Shown here: positions 1 to 10,900 of the stretch, one piece after another
How positions within the stretch are numbered: position 1 is the stretch's first letter
Layout of the letters: every line of letters begins with the position of its first letter
Assembly (NCBI GenBank): GCA_019359115.1
Contig: JAHHHW010000131.1
Coordinates: 1-64,000, forward strand
From: Pelatocladus maniniholoensis HA4357-MV3
GTDB taxonomy: Bacteria > Cyanobacteriota > Cyanobacteriia > Cyanobacteriales > Nostocaceae
Direction: 5' to 3'
Length of the DNA stretch: 64,000 nucleotides
The notes under the pieces: generated by a model
Database searches by the model: none
Told to the model about the DNA's origin: nothing
What the model saw: only the letters and a program-made list of their open reading frames with translations
Translations under genes and position numbers: made by a program

Positions 1-93
1 CTGAGAAAAATCGACCCTTGGGGTTATATTGCGATGGTTCTTACTCAGGCTCGTAGAGGTATAAAACATCCTCCTATTTCTGTTTCTCTCTAA
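1..93 (+). CDS. C-terminal end of a probable transposase (partial)
   Basis: An open frame enters from the left edge and stops at TAA 91-93. Its last 30 residues end in PWGYIAMVLTQARRGIKHPP and five more residues. A basic tail after a Trp-containing segment looks like the C-terminus of an insertion-sequence transposase, but I cannot name the family. It lies head-on against an NRPS gene that stops abruptly at 122, which fits an IS inserted into that gene. The rest of the element is outside the window. The transposase identity is inference. Confidence 0.4.
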   Translation: MRKIDPWGYIAMVLTQARRGIKHPPISVSL

Positions 94-121
94 TCTCTTT
101 TTACCGGGGGAGAGTGAAAAA
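94..121. mobile_element. Probable right end of an insertion sequence
   Basis: A short stretch between the putative transposase stop and the point where the NRPS reading frame is lost. Read on the minus strand, the NRPS frame meets TAG (124-122) directly before a run starting CACTCTCCCCCGGTAAAAAG, which would be the outer end of the element. The other inverted repeat and the target duplication are outside the window. Confidence 0.35.
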
Positions 122-1321
122 CTACATATTTTTAGTAGTTACATTATCTAAACAAATGATAGATGATAATTGTGAACAATCTCCTACTAAGCCTGATAAA
201 TTGTTTAAAAGCGGATAATCTGTGAGTAAAAATCTTACTTCGCTATTAGATAGCATATATTGAATTCGATTTGGTGGGTAAGTACTATCAATGGGTACAT
301 ACGCTCCACCTGCTTTGTATATAGCAAGGATCGCAATCAGAAAATTGATATCGCGGTCTTTGAAAATACCGACAAATTCCCGTTTAGCAACTCCTAATTT
401 ACGCAATAATCTAGCTAGTTGATTTGCTTTTTGATTTAGTTCTCGATAGGTTAACTTAGTTTCTTGATGAATAACAGCTATATTATTTGGAGTTTGAGAT
501 ACTTGTTTTTCAAATAATTGATTTATTGTCTGATTAACTGGATATTTTTGAGTATTATTATTAAAATCTTTTAACAATTGATTCTCTTCATTTTTTTGCA
601 ATAAAAGAAGATCTGATATTTTGATATTACAATCCTTAATAATATTGTCAAGAATATTTGTATAACACCTGCTCATTAATTTTATATTTTCATGTTTAAA
701 TAGATTTTCCTTATACTCTATATTAATGCTAATACTTTCACCATCAACTAAAAAAGCTATTGTGATATCGTTTTTTAATTGTTCTAAATTATTTTTACTA
801 TGAATATTTTCTAGTAAAATAACTATATCAAAAATGGGGCAGCGACTAGGAGAGATTGGTATCTCTAATATTTTAATTAATTCATCAAAATCATAATTTT
901 GATGAGTATAAGCAGCAATAGTTGCCTCTTTAACTTCCAACAGTAAATCTTTGAACGAAATCCCAGGTTTTACCTGATTACGCAAAGCAATAACCTTGCT
1001 ATTTACGCTATTAATACCAATTTGATCGTATACTGGTATTCCGACAATAACATCATTATTTCTAGTATATCTTTGCAGCAATATATTCAATGCAGATACA
1101 ATTATCAAATAGATAGAAAAGTAAGAATTATTAGCTATATTGATAATCTGTTGAGATAAATCATTTGATAAATCAAAGCGAAGAGACTTACTTTGATGAC
1201 TGGAGAATAAAGGTCTTATATAATCCAGCATCAGATTTGTTTCTGGTAATTCTCCCGATAGTTTATTTATCCAATAAAATTTTTGAGAAAATAAGTCATC
1301 GGAGTGTATATGCACAGCCAT
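122..1321 (-). pseudogene. NRPS fragment: C-terminal half of a C domain plus start of an A domain
   Basis: 399 residues. About residues 10-235 match the C-terminal half of a condensation domain (the stretch from the FYWINKLSGELP-like segment onward). The N-terminal half with the HHxxxDG catalytic motif is absent. About residues 265-390 are the start of an adenylation domain (TYRELNQKANQLARLL, then AIYKAGGAYVPID, the A2-like motif). The frame then ends at TAG 124-122 beside an apparent IS end, so core motifs A3-A10 and the carrier protein are lost. Some cyanobacterial NRPSs naturally begin with a partial C domain, so the 5' truncation may be original. The 3' truncation is almost certainly damage. 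It would have been the last module seen here. The codon and base composition matches the neighbouring NRPS genes. Confidence 0.75.
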
Positions 1322-1369
1322 ATTTTTACTTTGTAATCGATGTTTTGGTAAGTTAACTAGAATGTCAAG

Positions 1370-2626
1370 CTAATTTGAGATGGAATCATTAAAAGCTTGT
1401 TTGATTATTAAACAACCTTTTTGTAAGGTAGGCATATCAATAATTAAAGGTGGTAAAAGTTTAATAACGGTATCATTTCTACCTGCTCGTTCAACGATTA
1501 ATCCTAGCTCAAAACAACGTGACGTGATAGTTTTAGCGAAACTGCTATCGCCACAATTTTTGACATCAATTCCCCAAATCATTCCAATTCCACGGATTGC
1601 TATATTTTCACTAATTGATGCTATTTCCTGAGTTAGAAAATTTTTCAAAAAAAGCTCTTTGGCTTTAACATCCTGTTCAAAATTACAACTTTCTCTATAC
1701 TCTAGAGCAGCTGTAGCTCCTACGAATGCTAGTTGATTACCTCTAAAAGTACCATTATGTTCGCCCGGTTCCCATATATCTAAATCTGGTTTGATTAATA
1801 ATAGCGACATGGGAAAACCATAGCCACTAATTGATTTAGAAAGAACTACAATATCAGGAACAATATTTGCTCTTTCAAAAGAAAAGAAAGAGCCTGTTCG
1901 CCCACAGCCTACTTGAATATCATCGCATATTAGTAAAATATCATGTTGATCACATAATTTTCTTAATCTTTGCATCCACTCAATCGGAGCAACGACAACT
2001 CCACCTTCTGCTTGTACGGTTTCAAAAATGATTGCTGCTGGTTTTTCAACTCCAGAATTAACATCATTTAAAACGGATTCTATATATTCTATTGTGTCAA
2101 AATTTTCCATGAATCCATAAGGATAAGGCATGAATGTTACATTACTTGATGTCCCAATTGCGCCTGATCGGATTCCGATATTACCACTAATTGATAAGCT
2201 GCCCAAAGTCATTCCATGATATGCTCCCATAAAAGAGAATATACCTGATCTTTGTTTGATTTTTCTGGCTAATTTTAAAGCCGCTTCTACTGCGTTTGTT
2301 CCTGTGGAACCGCAAAATTGAATGCGATAATCTAGCTTTTTATAACTGAGTACTACCTCATCAAATTTGGCTAAAAATTTTTCTTTAGCCGAAGTGTACA
2401 TATCCAAACCATGTGCAATACCATCGGCATCTAAGTATGACATAACCTTTTGTTTTATATAATCATGATTATGTCCATAATTTAAAGCTCCTGCTCCTGC
2501 AAAAAAATCAATATATTCTTTACCTGAATCAGAATAAATCATCGAGCCTTTAGCTCTATGAAATATATCTGGAAAACTACGGCAATAGCTTCTGACATTG
2601 GATTCGCGCTTTTCAAATATATTCAT
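1370..2626 (-). CDS. ectB-like: Diaminobutyrate--2-oxoglutarate aminotransferase (class III, PLP)
   Basis: Makes L-2,4-diaminobutyrate from aspartate semialdehyde with glutamate as amino donor. The start is placed at ATG 2626 because the protein then begins MNIFEKRESNVRSYCRSFP, which matches the usual EctB/DABA-transaminase N-terminus; the eight codons upstream need a TTG start. About 418 residues, normal for the family. Visible landmarks are GSTGTNAVEAALKLAR (phosphate binding), a GAYHGMTLGSLS segment, the cofactor Asp in ICDDIQVGCGRTG, and the PLP lysine in VLSKSISGYG. No ectA or ectC neighbour is present, so ectoine is unlikely. Within an NRPS locus it more likely supplies diaminobutyrate as a building block, perhaps for the truncated module just downstream. 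Confidence 0.85.
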   Translation of the reverse strand: MNIFEKRESNVRSYCRSFPDIFHRAKGSMIYSDSGKEYIDFFAGAGALNYGHNHDYIKQKVMSYLDADGIAHGLDMYTSAKEKFLAKFDEVVLSYKKLDYRIQFCGSTGTNAVEAALKLARKIKQRSGIFSFMGAYHGMTLGSLSISGNIGIRSGAIGTSSNVTFMPYPYGFMENFDTIEYIESVLNDVNSGVEKPAAIIFETVQAEGGVVVAPIEWMQRLRKLCDQHDILLICDDIQVGCGRTGSFFSFERANIVPDIVVLSKSISGYGFPMSLLLIKPDLDIWEPGEHNGTFRGNQLAFVGATAALEYRESCNFEQDVKAKELFLKNFLTQEIASISENIAIRGIGMIWGIDVKNCGDSSFAKTITSRCFELGLIVERAGRNDTVIKLLPPLIIDMPTLQKGCLIIKQAFNDSISN

Positions 2627-2685
2627 AAGATTTTTGTGTGGCAATAACAAACTGGTTATCTATACTGTGTATTATTTTAATATTT

Positions 2686-3567
2686 TTAAGAAACATAATT
2701 CAGATAAGATTTATAGAATTTAAAAATAATTTGAGGAGGAAGTTTAAATACTAAACCCATTGTTAATAATAAGTTATAGTATAAATTTTTAACTGGCATA
2801 CCTTTGGTTATTGCACCTAAAGCCGTCACTGAACTTTTCTGAGTATGCCAATCAATATTAAAAGATATAGAAGTATCTAAACTTCTAACATGATGTAGTG
2901 TTCCCGGAGGCATATACAGAATATCTCCAGGATTGACGATAAACTTAACTGGTCTAGCGTTTTTATAATCAGGATATTTATTAAATTCTGGATTTTCTGG
3001 ATTAACTAAAAACCATCGCCAGCCTTGGCGATAACAATATTTAGCATCTTCTGGTAGTAATATAGTAAATTGTTTACGTCCGACAATTTGAAAAAATATA
3101 TTGTTAGTCAGAAGACAATCAAAATGTAATGGTGTAATGCTATGAGAAGAACCTAAGAAAAATTGACAGTAACGCCACCACTTGTACCAATACCATTTTG
3201 GTAAATAATCGAAAGGAAATGGTTGAACATCTTCTACTAAAGAAGGTATTAAGCTAAATAAAGGTAAGTCATGACAATATGGCGGTAGAGGATTATTTTG
3301 AGGATATTTTTGATAAGTCTCTATTAGTTCTATATATCTTGGCATTGTCAAACGGCATATCTCAATTTCCTGGTTACTAAATTTCTTAGCGTAAATATTG
3401 AGGGTGGGGGATAAATTTTTAAAATAATTTAATGACCATTTATGAAAGCCACTCCAATTGGGAATTAATCCAGAGATTATAACTGGTTTACCTAATTCAA
3501 CATAATCTTTATGAAATTCATCACTTGATAGTTTATATATTCTGTCTATTTCTGATGAAACAATCAT
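2686..3567 (-). CDS. Cupin-like (JmjC-type) Fe(II)/2-oxoglutarate hydroxylase
   Basis: 293 residues of the cupin_8/JmjC-like family, whose members are small-molecule or peptide hydroxylases. The iron facial triad is visible: HFD in SITPLHFDCLLTNN and the distal histidine in PPGTLHHVRSLD. The N-terminal segment VELGKPVIISGLIPNW is the usual family entry. It sits 11 nt from the preceding C-domain gene, so it is likely translated from the same NRPS operon message. In NRPS loci such proteins hydroxylate a carrier-bound or free amino acid. Substrate unknown. A broken relative of its N-terminus occurs at the other end of the operon (31333-31614). Confidence 0.75.
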   Translation of the reverse strand: MIVSSEIDRIYKLSSDEFHKDYVELGKPVIISGLIPNWSGFHKWSLNYFKNLSPTLNIYAKKFSNQEIEICRLTMPRYIELIETYQKYPQNNPLPPYCHDLPLFSLIPSLVEDVQPFPFDYLPKWYWYKWWRYCQFFLGSSHSITPLHFDCLLTNNIFFQIVGRKQFTILLPEDAKYCYRQGWRWFLVNPENPEFNKYPDYKNARPVKFIVNPGDILYMPPGTLHHVRSLDTSISFNIDWHTQKSSVTALGAITKGMPVKNLYYNLLLTMGLVFKLPPQIIFKFYKSYLNYVS

Positions 3568-3578
3568 ACTTTATTTCC

Positions 3579-4982
3579 TTAAAACACCGAAGCAAATTCC
3601 CAATTAAATGATGCTTCTTTTTCTAAAGAGGATGATATTTGCTGTTGCTGTAATGTTGAAAATGATAAGTCCTTGATTGGAAGATGAGAATTAGTAATTA
3701 TTGCTTGTAGGAGAATTTGAAAGTCAGTTAGTATTCCAATAATTGTAGCAATATCAAATCTAGAATAATCATATGAAACTGCTACTATAATTTCGGATTC
3801 TGGATATATAACTAAATTCAAAGGATAGTTGTTTCTGTAATAAATTCCAGTTGGTTCAAATGCTATATTACCTTTCCAGTTTTCTGCAAATTCACTGATT
3901 GGAAAGTTTTCAACTACGACAATAGTTTCAAACAAAGGTAAGTTTCGTGGTACTTCACTCCAACCTTGAATTTGTGTCAGTGGAGTGTATTCATGATGAC
4001 GCGTTTCTACTAATTGAATCTGAAAGTCCTGTAGCCATGACAACAAATGTTGCTCTGGATTTATTTTGACATTAATTGGTAAAGTATTTATAAATACACC
4101 AACTATTGATTCTACTTCCGCTAAATCTACTGGTCTTCCTGTAACAGTACACCCATAGATTACATTATGACGACAAGTATAACGACTCAGGAGAATAGAC
4201 CAAATTCCATTAACTAATGTGGCAAGAGTAAAATGATTTTGTGTAGCAAAAGATAGCAGTGATTTTGTAGTTTCTTTGGAGAGTTTAATTCTCTCTTCAT
4301 CGTATCTTTCTTTCTGCTGAGGTAATTGGTTATTTTCTAGATAAGTTAGAGGGGTTGGTGCTTTGACTCCTTGTAGTCCTTGTCGCCAAAAACTTTCAGT
4401 CTTAGCTATATTTTGTTGTTGCAACCAATCGATATAATTTCTAAAAGGACGAGCTGGCAGTAATTTTACCTCTTTGGATTCACAAAGGGCAGTGTAAATT
4501 TTTAAGCATTCCTCTAATATGATCGGTCCAGACCATCCATCGATGATGATATGATGATTACTCCAAATAAATTCATAGCGATCGCCAGCCAGACGAATTA
4601 AAGTTAAACGCATTAAACATGGTTGCGAAAAGTCAAAACACAATTGGCGATCGCTCTCTAGAAATGATTTTAATCGCTCTTGTTGTTCTGCTGGTTCAAC
4701 ACCACGCCAATCATATTGATTTAAGCTAATCTTTACTTGTTTATAGACAACCTGCAATGGATTATCAATGTCTTCCCAATAAAATCCTGTACGTAATATT
4801 GTATGTCTATCTACCACTTGTTGCCATGCTTGTTCAAAAGCTTCTATATTTGGATGACCATGTAAAGTTAAGGTGTGGTGAAAGAAATATAATGCTGACT
4901 CACTCGCATACAAACAGTGGAAGAGCATACCCTTTTGAACAGGTGTAAGTTCATATATGTCTTCGACATTTTCTGCTTTCAT
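3579..4982 (-). CDS. Stand-alone NRPS condensation domain
   Basis: 467 residues forming a single condensation domain with no A or carrier domain. It begins IYELTPVQKGMLFHCLY, the C1-type motif typical of C domains that follow an epimerisation domain (DCL type). The catalytic motif is intact as SNHHIIIDGWS. It starts 5 nt after the PKS gene, whose protein ends in an E domain, so an E-to-C handover is plausible. Its acceptor A-PCP module is missing: the next genes are a hydroxylase and an aminotransferase. Either the acceptor is supplied in trans or the module was lost. The domain call is firm; the role is inferred. Confidence 0.8.
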   Translation of the reverse strand: MKAENVEDIYELTPVQKGMLFHCLYASESALYFFHHTLTLHGHPNIEAFEQAWQQVVDRHTILRTGFYWEDIDNPLQVVYKQVKISLNQYDWRGVEPAEQQERLKSFLESDRQLCFDFSQPCLMRLTLIRLAGDRYEFIWSNHHIIIDGWSGPIILEECLKIYTALCESKEVKLLPARPFRNYIDWLQQQNIAKTESFWRQGLQGVKAPTPLTYLENNQLPQQKERYDEERIKLSKETTKSLLSFATQNHFTLATLVNGIWSILLSRYTCRHNVIYGCTVTGRPVDLAEVESIVGVFINTLPINVKINPEQHLLSWLQDFQIQLVETRHHEYTPLTQIQGWSEVPRNLPLFETIVVVENFPISEFAENWKGNIAFEPTGIYYRNNYPLNLVIYPESEIIVAVSYDYSRFDIATIIGILTDFQILLQAIITNSHLPIKDLSFSTLQQQQISSSLEKEASFNWEFASVF

Positions 4983-4987
4983 TGTGC

Positions 4988-7900
4988 TTATCTACCACCT
5001 AATTGATTAATTTTTTTCAAAAATTTATCTAAGTCTTGTTGGCTCAAATTAGCTCTAGGAAAGTCGGAAGGTGTATGTTTTTCTGCTGGCAAAAACTGAC
5101 AGTGTTCAATAATTCTTTGTATAGCTTCAATCAAATTTGCAGCTAAAGTTTCTATTGTTTCTCTTCGATGACTTGCTGTGTTGTAAATCCAAGTAATATG
5201 CAGTTTTTCTTGAGTGATAACTCCGTTTATTTCCAGTAAGTAAAATCGATTTTGATTTGTACTTTGGCTAACTTTTAGAGACTGAGCAGTGAAATTAAAT
5301 AAAGATGACTGTGATATTACAGGGTCAAAATTACCTAAGTAATTAAAACTGACTTGAGGTTGAGGGAAAGATTTGAACTTTGAATTTATTTCTGGATAAT
5401 TGTTGATATAGCGCAGTATATCGTACCCAATACCTTTATTTGGAATGTTACGTAAATACTCTTTGACTGCGATTAATGCATTTCCTTGATCACGAGCTTC
5501 TGTGATATCTAAAATTACTGGAAAGCGAGTTGTAAATAAACCAATTGTACGAGAGAAGGATATATATTTGGAATTTTTGAAGACTATATCTCGACCATTA
5601 TTCTCAACATCTACCCATAGTCGCTGCTCTCCCGTCCACTTTGCAAAAGCTTGTACTAAAGCTGTTAGTAGAACATCATTTATTTGAGTATTATAAGCTC
5701 TATTGACATTTTTTAGTAAGGCTTGAGTTGCTGTTTTATCTAGAGAAATTGATACTATGTCAGCGTTAGCTGCTGTATTTTCATCTGCAAAATAGTCAAC
5801 AGGTAGACTACAGAAGGGTATTTGGGATTTTGCTAACCAGTAGTCTTGCTCCTGAGCTATTTCAGAAGTTTGAGCATACTCTTGAATAGACTGCGCCCAC
5901 TGCTTGAAAGAAGTGGTTTTATCAGATAATTGTATTGCTTCGGCTTGACTAAGTTGTTGATAAACTGTTTGCAAATCTTTTAACAAAATCTGCCAAGAGA
6001 CAGCATCTACTAAAAGATGGTGAATGACAATTAATAGGTAGTTTTTTGGCTGCGATCGCAATTCAATAAAAGCAATTTTTATCAGTGAACCTTCGCTGAA
6101 ACTGAAGTTATTTTGTATTTCTGTAATTTTAGATTCAAAAGCATGTTGTTGTTCATCTTCTGAAAGCGCAGACAAATTTACATGCTCGTATGTCATTATA
6201 TCATTAATGTGAGCTTCTATTTGCTGCAATCCAATTTTTTTTTGAATAAAATGCAGACGAAAAACATCATGATGTTCAATTACATATTGTACAGCTTGTT
6301 CTAGTATTTTGGGATTGCATGTTTGTTGGATTTCGAGTAATAGAGATTGTTTCAATGAATCTATTTTTGACTGATTTTGAGCTAATAAGCGATGCTGAAT
6401 GGGTGTGAGGTATACTTCTCCAACTTCAGAATTATTTTTATTTTGATTTGTTTCAATTACACCTGTGGTTGTTGCTAATTCAGCAATAGTCTGGTGCATA
6501 AACATTTGTTGAGAAGTTAACTTCATGCCTAATTTATTGGCTTTAGCAACAATTTGAATTGTAATAATAGAATCTCCTGACAATTCAAAAAAATTGTCAT
6601 GAATCCCAATTTTTTCAATTCCCAAAAATTGTTGCCAAACGTCAGCGAGAGTCTGCTCAACTTCGTTACGAGGCGCAACATAAGGATTTGCTAAACTTGG
6701 ACGTGGATGGCTGATTTTGGAAACATTTGTTTTTGATGCCTGTGATAATAATGCTAATTCTTGTTCAAGATAATTGAAAGAATTATTATGCTCAATTACT
6801 GTTTGAAAGTCTTGCGTTGACACAATAACATGAGGCAAGCTACTTAGCAATATGCGATTAAAAGCTTCAGCACCTTCTTGAGATAATATTCCTTGTTTGA
6901 GTTCCTCTTTACGTTGGCGTTTTAATTGTTCAGGTAGTTCTGTCTCTACTGCCATTCCTACCTCTTGCCAAGAACCCCAATTTATTGCCACTGTAAATTG
7001 GTCAAATTTAGAATTGCAATAAGCTGCATAAACATCCAAAAATGCATTAGCGGCACAATAATCTACCTGTCCAAATTCACTCAAAATAGAGCTTTGAGAT
7101 GAACAAAGCACTAAGAAATCTAGATGTATATTTTTTGAGTTTAAAATCTCCTCTAATACTAATGTCCCTTTAATTTTTGGTGCGAATACACTATTTGCTA
7201 TCTCCTCTGTTTTCAGTTGAATCATACCACCGCCAGCAATACCTGCTGCATGAATGACACCATTAATTTGACCAAATTTTTCTAAAGCTTCAGTAACAGT
7301 TACCTGCATTTCTGCGTAGCTGGCGACATCGGCACTTTTCACCTCAACTTCTGATCCTAACTCTGTAAGTTCAAGTATTTTGTTGATTTTGCGGCTAACA
7401 GGATCTTGACTATCATGATTTTCTAGCCATTGTTCCCATTGCGATCGCTCAGGTAATCCCTTTCTAGCAATTAAAATTAACTTAGCTTGTACTGTCTTTG
7501 CTAAATATTCTGCTAGCACTAAGCCAATACCACCAAGTCCACCAGTAATTAAGTAAACTCCTCCTTCTTTTAACTTAGTTTTACCTGGAATATTTTCATT
7601 TAAACGGATAGGTTCAAAGGTTTGAATCCAGCGATGATGTCCACGATAAGCAACTATATTTTCGGTTTGCTGTGTTGTCAGTTCCGTAATCAGATAGTCT
7701 ATTAAATTTTGGGTTGGTGGAACATTTGCGCTAGGGATTACTACATCAATCAGACAGGAATTAACATTTGGATATTCCTTGGGAATTATCTTACAAGGTC
7801 CCAATATTGTTGACTTTTCTGGATATAAGTTTTCGTCACCGATAACATTCTGCACATTGCTAGTTATAACCCTTAACTTCACAGAGTCGCTGATATTTGC

Positions 7901-10900
7901 TTTTCCAAATGCTTGTATTAAATACAATAAACTCCAAAAACCAAGATTTTGACTATTTTCAAAACTTTGTGCTTTTAATTTATTACAATCTAAAGTATCA
8001 TTTGGTGTAATGCTCCAAAAATGAGCAATAGCAGTTGGAATTAAACTCTTTTTGTGGAGTTCTTGCAGCAAAGTATTGTAGTCATTTTTTTGCTGGGGAT
8101 TAATAGTATATGTATATTTATTCAGTTGAGTAAATTTTTCTGCAACCCTAACTTTAACAATATATTGACTCTGCTGTGCGAGTCGTTGTACAACTGCATC
8201 TCCCACACCATAATCATCTATAAAAACTAACCAACGGCTGTTTTTGTCAGTTACAAATTCCTTTTGTTTAAAGAACTCAATTGGTGTAGATTGTTTCCAA
8301 ATTGGGATATAAAACCAATCAGCAATATTGGGCTTTTTACTTAATAATTTTTGAGATACCGTTGATAATACAGTTTCAGAATTAGCCTCAATCCAGTAAC
8401 GCTGACGTTCAAAAGGATAGGTCGGTAAACTCACATGTCTGCGTTGCTCATGAGCATAAAAACCTGTCCAGTTGATTTGCAAGCCTGTGAGCCAAAGCCG
8501 AGAAAGAGTATTGAGCAAAAATGCCACATCAGAAACTTGCTCCTGGGGATGTCGCAACGAAGTTAGCACCACAGTCTGTGAAATCAACTGTCGTTTGGCT
8601 AGGGTAGTTAATGTTCGTCCTGGGCCAACTTCCAAAAGTATTCGCTCCGACTGTTGTAACAGTTCGGCGATTCCTTCGTTAAATAATACGGGTTGGCGTA
8701 GATGTCTAGCCCAGTAATTAGGATCAGTCGCCTGCTCTGCTGTTATCCAAGTTCCGGTAACGTTGGATATAAAAGGAATTTGAGGTGGTTTCAGGTTAAT
8801 TTCTCTAACATGCTGTACAAATGGCTCCAAAATCGGCTCCATCATCTGGGAATGAAAAGCATGAGATGTATGCAGTAGTCGCCGACAATCCACACCTTGC
8901 TCAGTCAAACCATTTTGTAATGCTTCTATTGCATTCGTAGCACCAGAAACTACACAAAGAGATGGAGCATTACTAGCTGCTAAAGAAAGTTCTGAACCCA
9001 ACATTGGTTGTATTTCTTGAGCAGAAATAGAAACAGAAAGCATCGACCCAGATTCAATTTGTTGCATTAGTCGTCCACGAATTACGACTAAATTCAGTGC
9101 TTCTTCTAAAGAAAAAATACCCGAAATACAAGCAGCTACATACTCGCCGATGCTGTGACCAATCATTGCTTGTGGATGCAGACCCCACGCCATCCAAAGT
9201 TTAGCTAAGGCATATTCAATCACAAATAATGCAGGTTGTGTTAAGAAAGTTTGTTGAAGTTCTGCTTGTGTAGCTTCTAAACTTGAGGGATAAAGTATAT
9301 TTGTGAGGTCTAAGTTTAAATGTCGTTTTAGTAATTCACAGCAATCATCAATTTGTTGTCGAAAAATCGGTTCTGTTTCATATAATTCCCGCCCCATATT
9401 TACATACTGCGCTCCCTGTCCGGGAAACATAAATACGATTGGATGGTTACGAGTTTCGGAAAATTTACTCAAAACTCCTTGTTGATTTGGGTCTGCGAGT
9501 GTTGTTATCGCATCTTGAATATCTCGACATAGCAACACTCGACGATAGTTAAAATTTCGCCGACCAACTTGCAAAGTATAAGCAACATCAGCCAGGTTAA
9601 TATCAGAATTATCTGCTAAATAATTCGCAAGATTATTTGTAGCAGATTCTAAAGCAGTTGAAGTTTTTGCAGAAATAAATAATAACTGCCAAGGGCGCGA
9701 TTGTAGAGACACGCCATGGCACGTCTCTACAATTGGTGCTTCTTCTAAAATTACATGAGCATTAGTACCGCCAATACCAAAAGAGCTAACTCCTGCACGT
9801 CTAGGATGTTTGTCTGTTTTCCATTCAGAGAGTTTATTATTAACATAAAATGGGCTGTTGGCAAAATCAATCTGAGGATTTGGCTGCTCAAAATGTAGAC
9901 TGGGAGGAATTTGTTTATGTTTTAGAGCTAAGACTGTTTTAATTAAACCTGCAACACCAGCAGCTGCATCTAAATGCCCAATATTTGTTTTTAGAGAACC
10001 AATCGCACAAAAATTTTTCTTTTTTGTACTTCTTTGAAATGCCTGTGTCAACGCAGCAATTTCAATTGGATCTCCTAAAGAAGTTCCGGTCCCGTGAGCT
10101 TCAATATAAGTTATTGTTTCTGCGTTTACCTCTGCAACAACTTGAGCAGTTTTAATAACTTTTGCTTGACTTTCGATGCGGGGAGCTGTGTAGCTAACTT
10201 TGTTTGATCCGTCATTATTAATAGCAGAACCTTTAATTACAGCATGGATAACATCTCTATCATGTAAGGTATCTTCTAATCTTTTCAAAACAACAATTCC
10301 GACACCTTCTCCAGTCACAGTTCCCTGTGCTTTAGCATCAAAAGCACGACAATGTCCATCAGGAGAATTAATACCTCCTTCGTTATAAATATAGCCAGAT
10401 TTTCTGAAGGCGCTAATAGAAACACCACCAACTAAAGCCATATCACATTCACCGTTTAGCAAACTTTGGCAAGCTAAATGTACGGCTACTAATGAGGTTG
10501 AGCAAGCTGTTTGAACTGTATAGCTAGGGCCTGTTAAATTAAGTTTGTAAGAAGTACGTGTAGCTAGGTAATCTTTATCCCCTGCAATTGTTATCTGACG
10601 TTCGTCTGTAGAGTTTCTAATATTTTGATTTAAATAAATATTTAGTAAATAACCGCTTAAGCTAGAACCAGCAAAGACACCTATAGAACCATTGTATGTT
10701 TCAGAGTTATATCCTGCATTTTCCAAAGCTTCCCAAGCACATTCTAAAAAAATCCGGTGTTGGGGATCAGTCATTTCTGCATCTCTAGGATTAAAACCAA
10801 AAAAAGCAGAATCAAAAAATTCTGCATCTTCTATAACAGCATTGGCTTTAACATAATTGGGTTGACTGATAAATTCTGCATCTATTCCTGATGCTAATAA

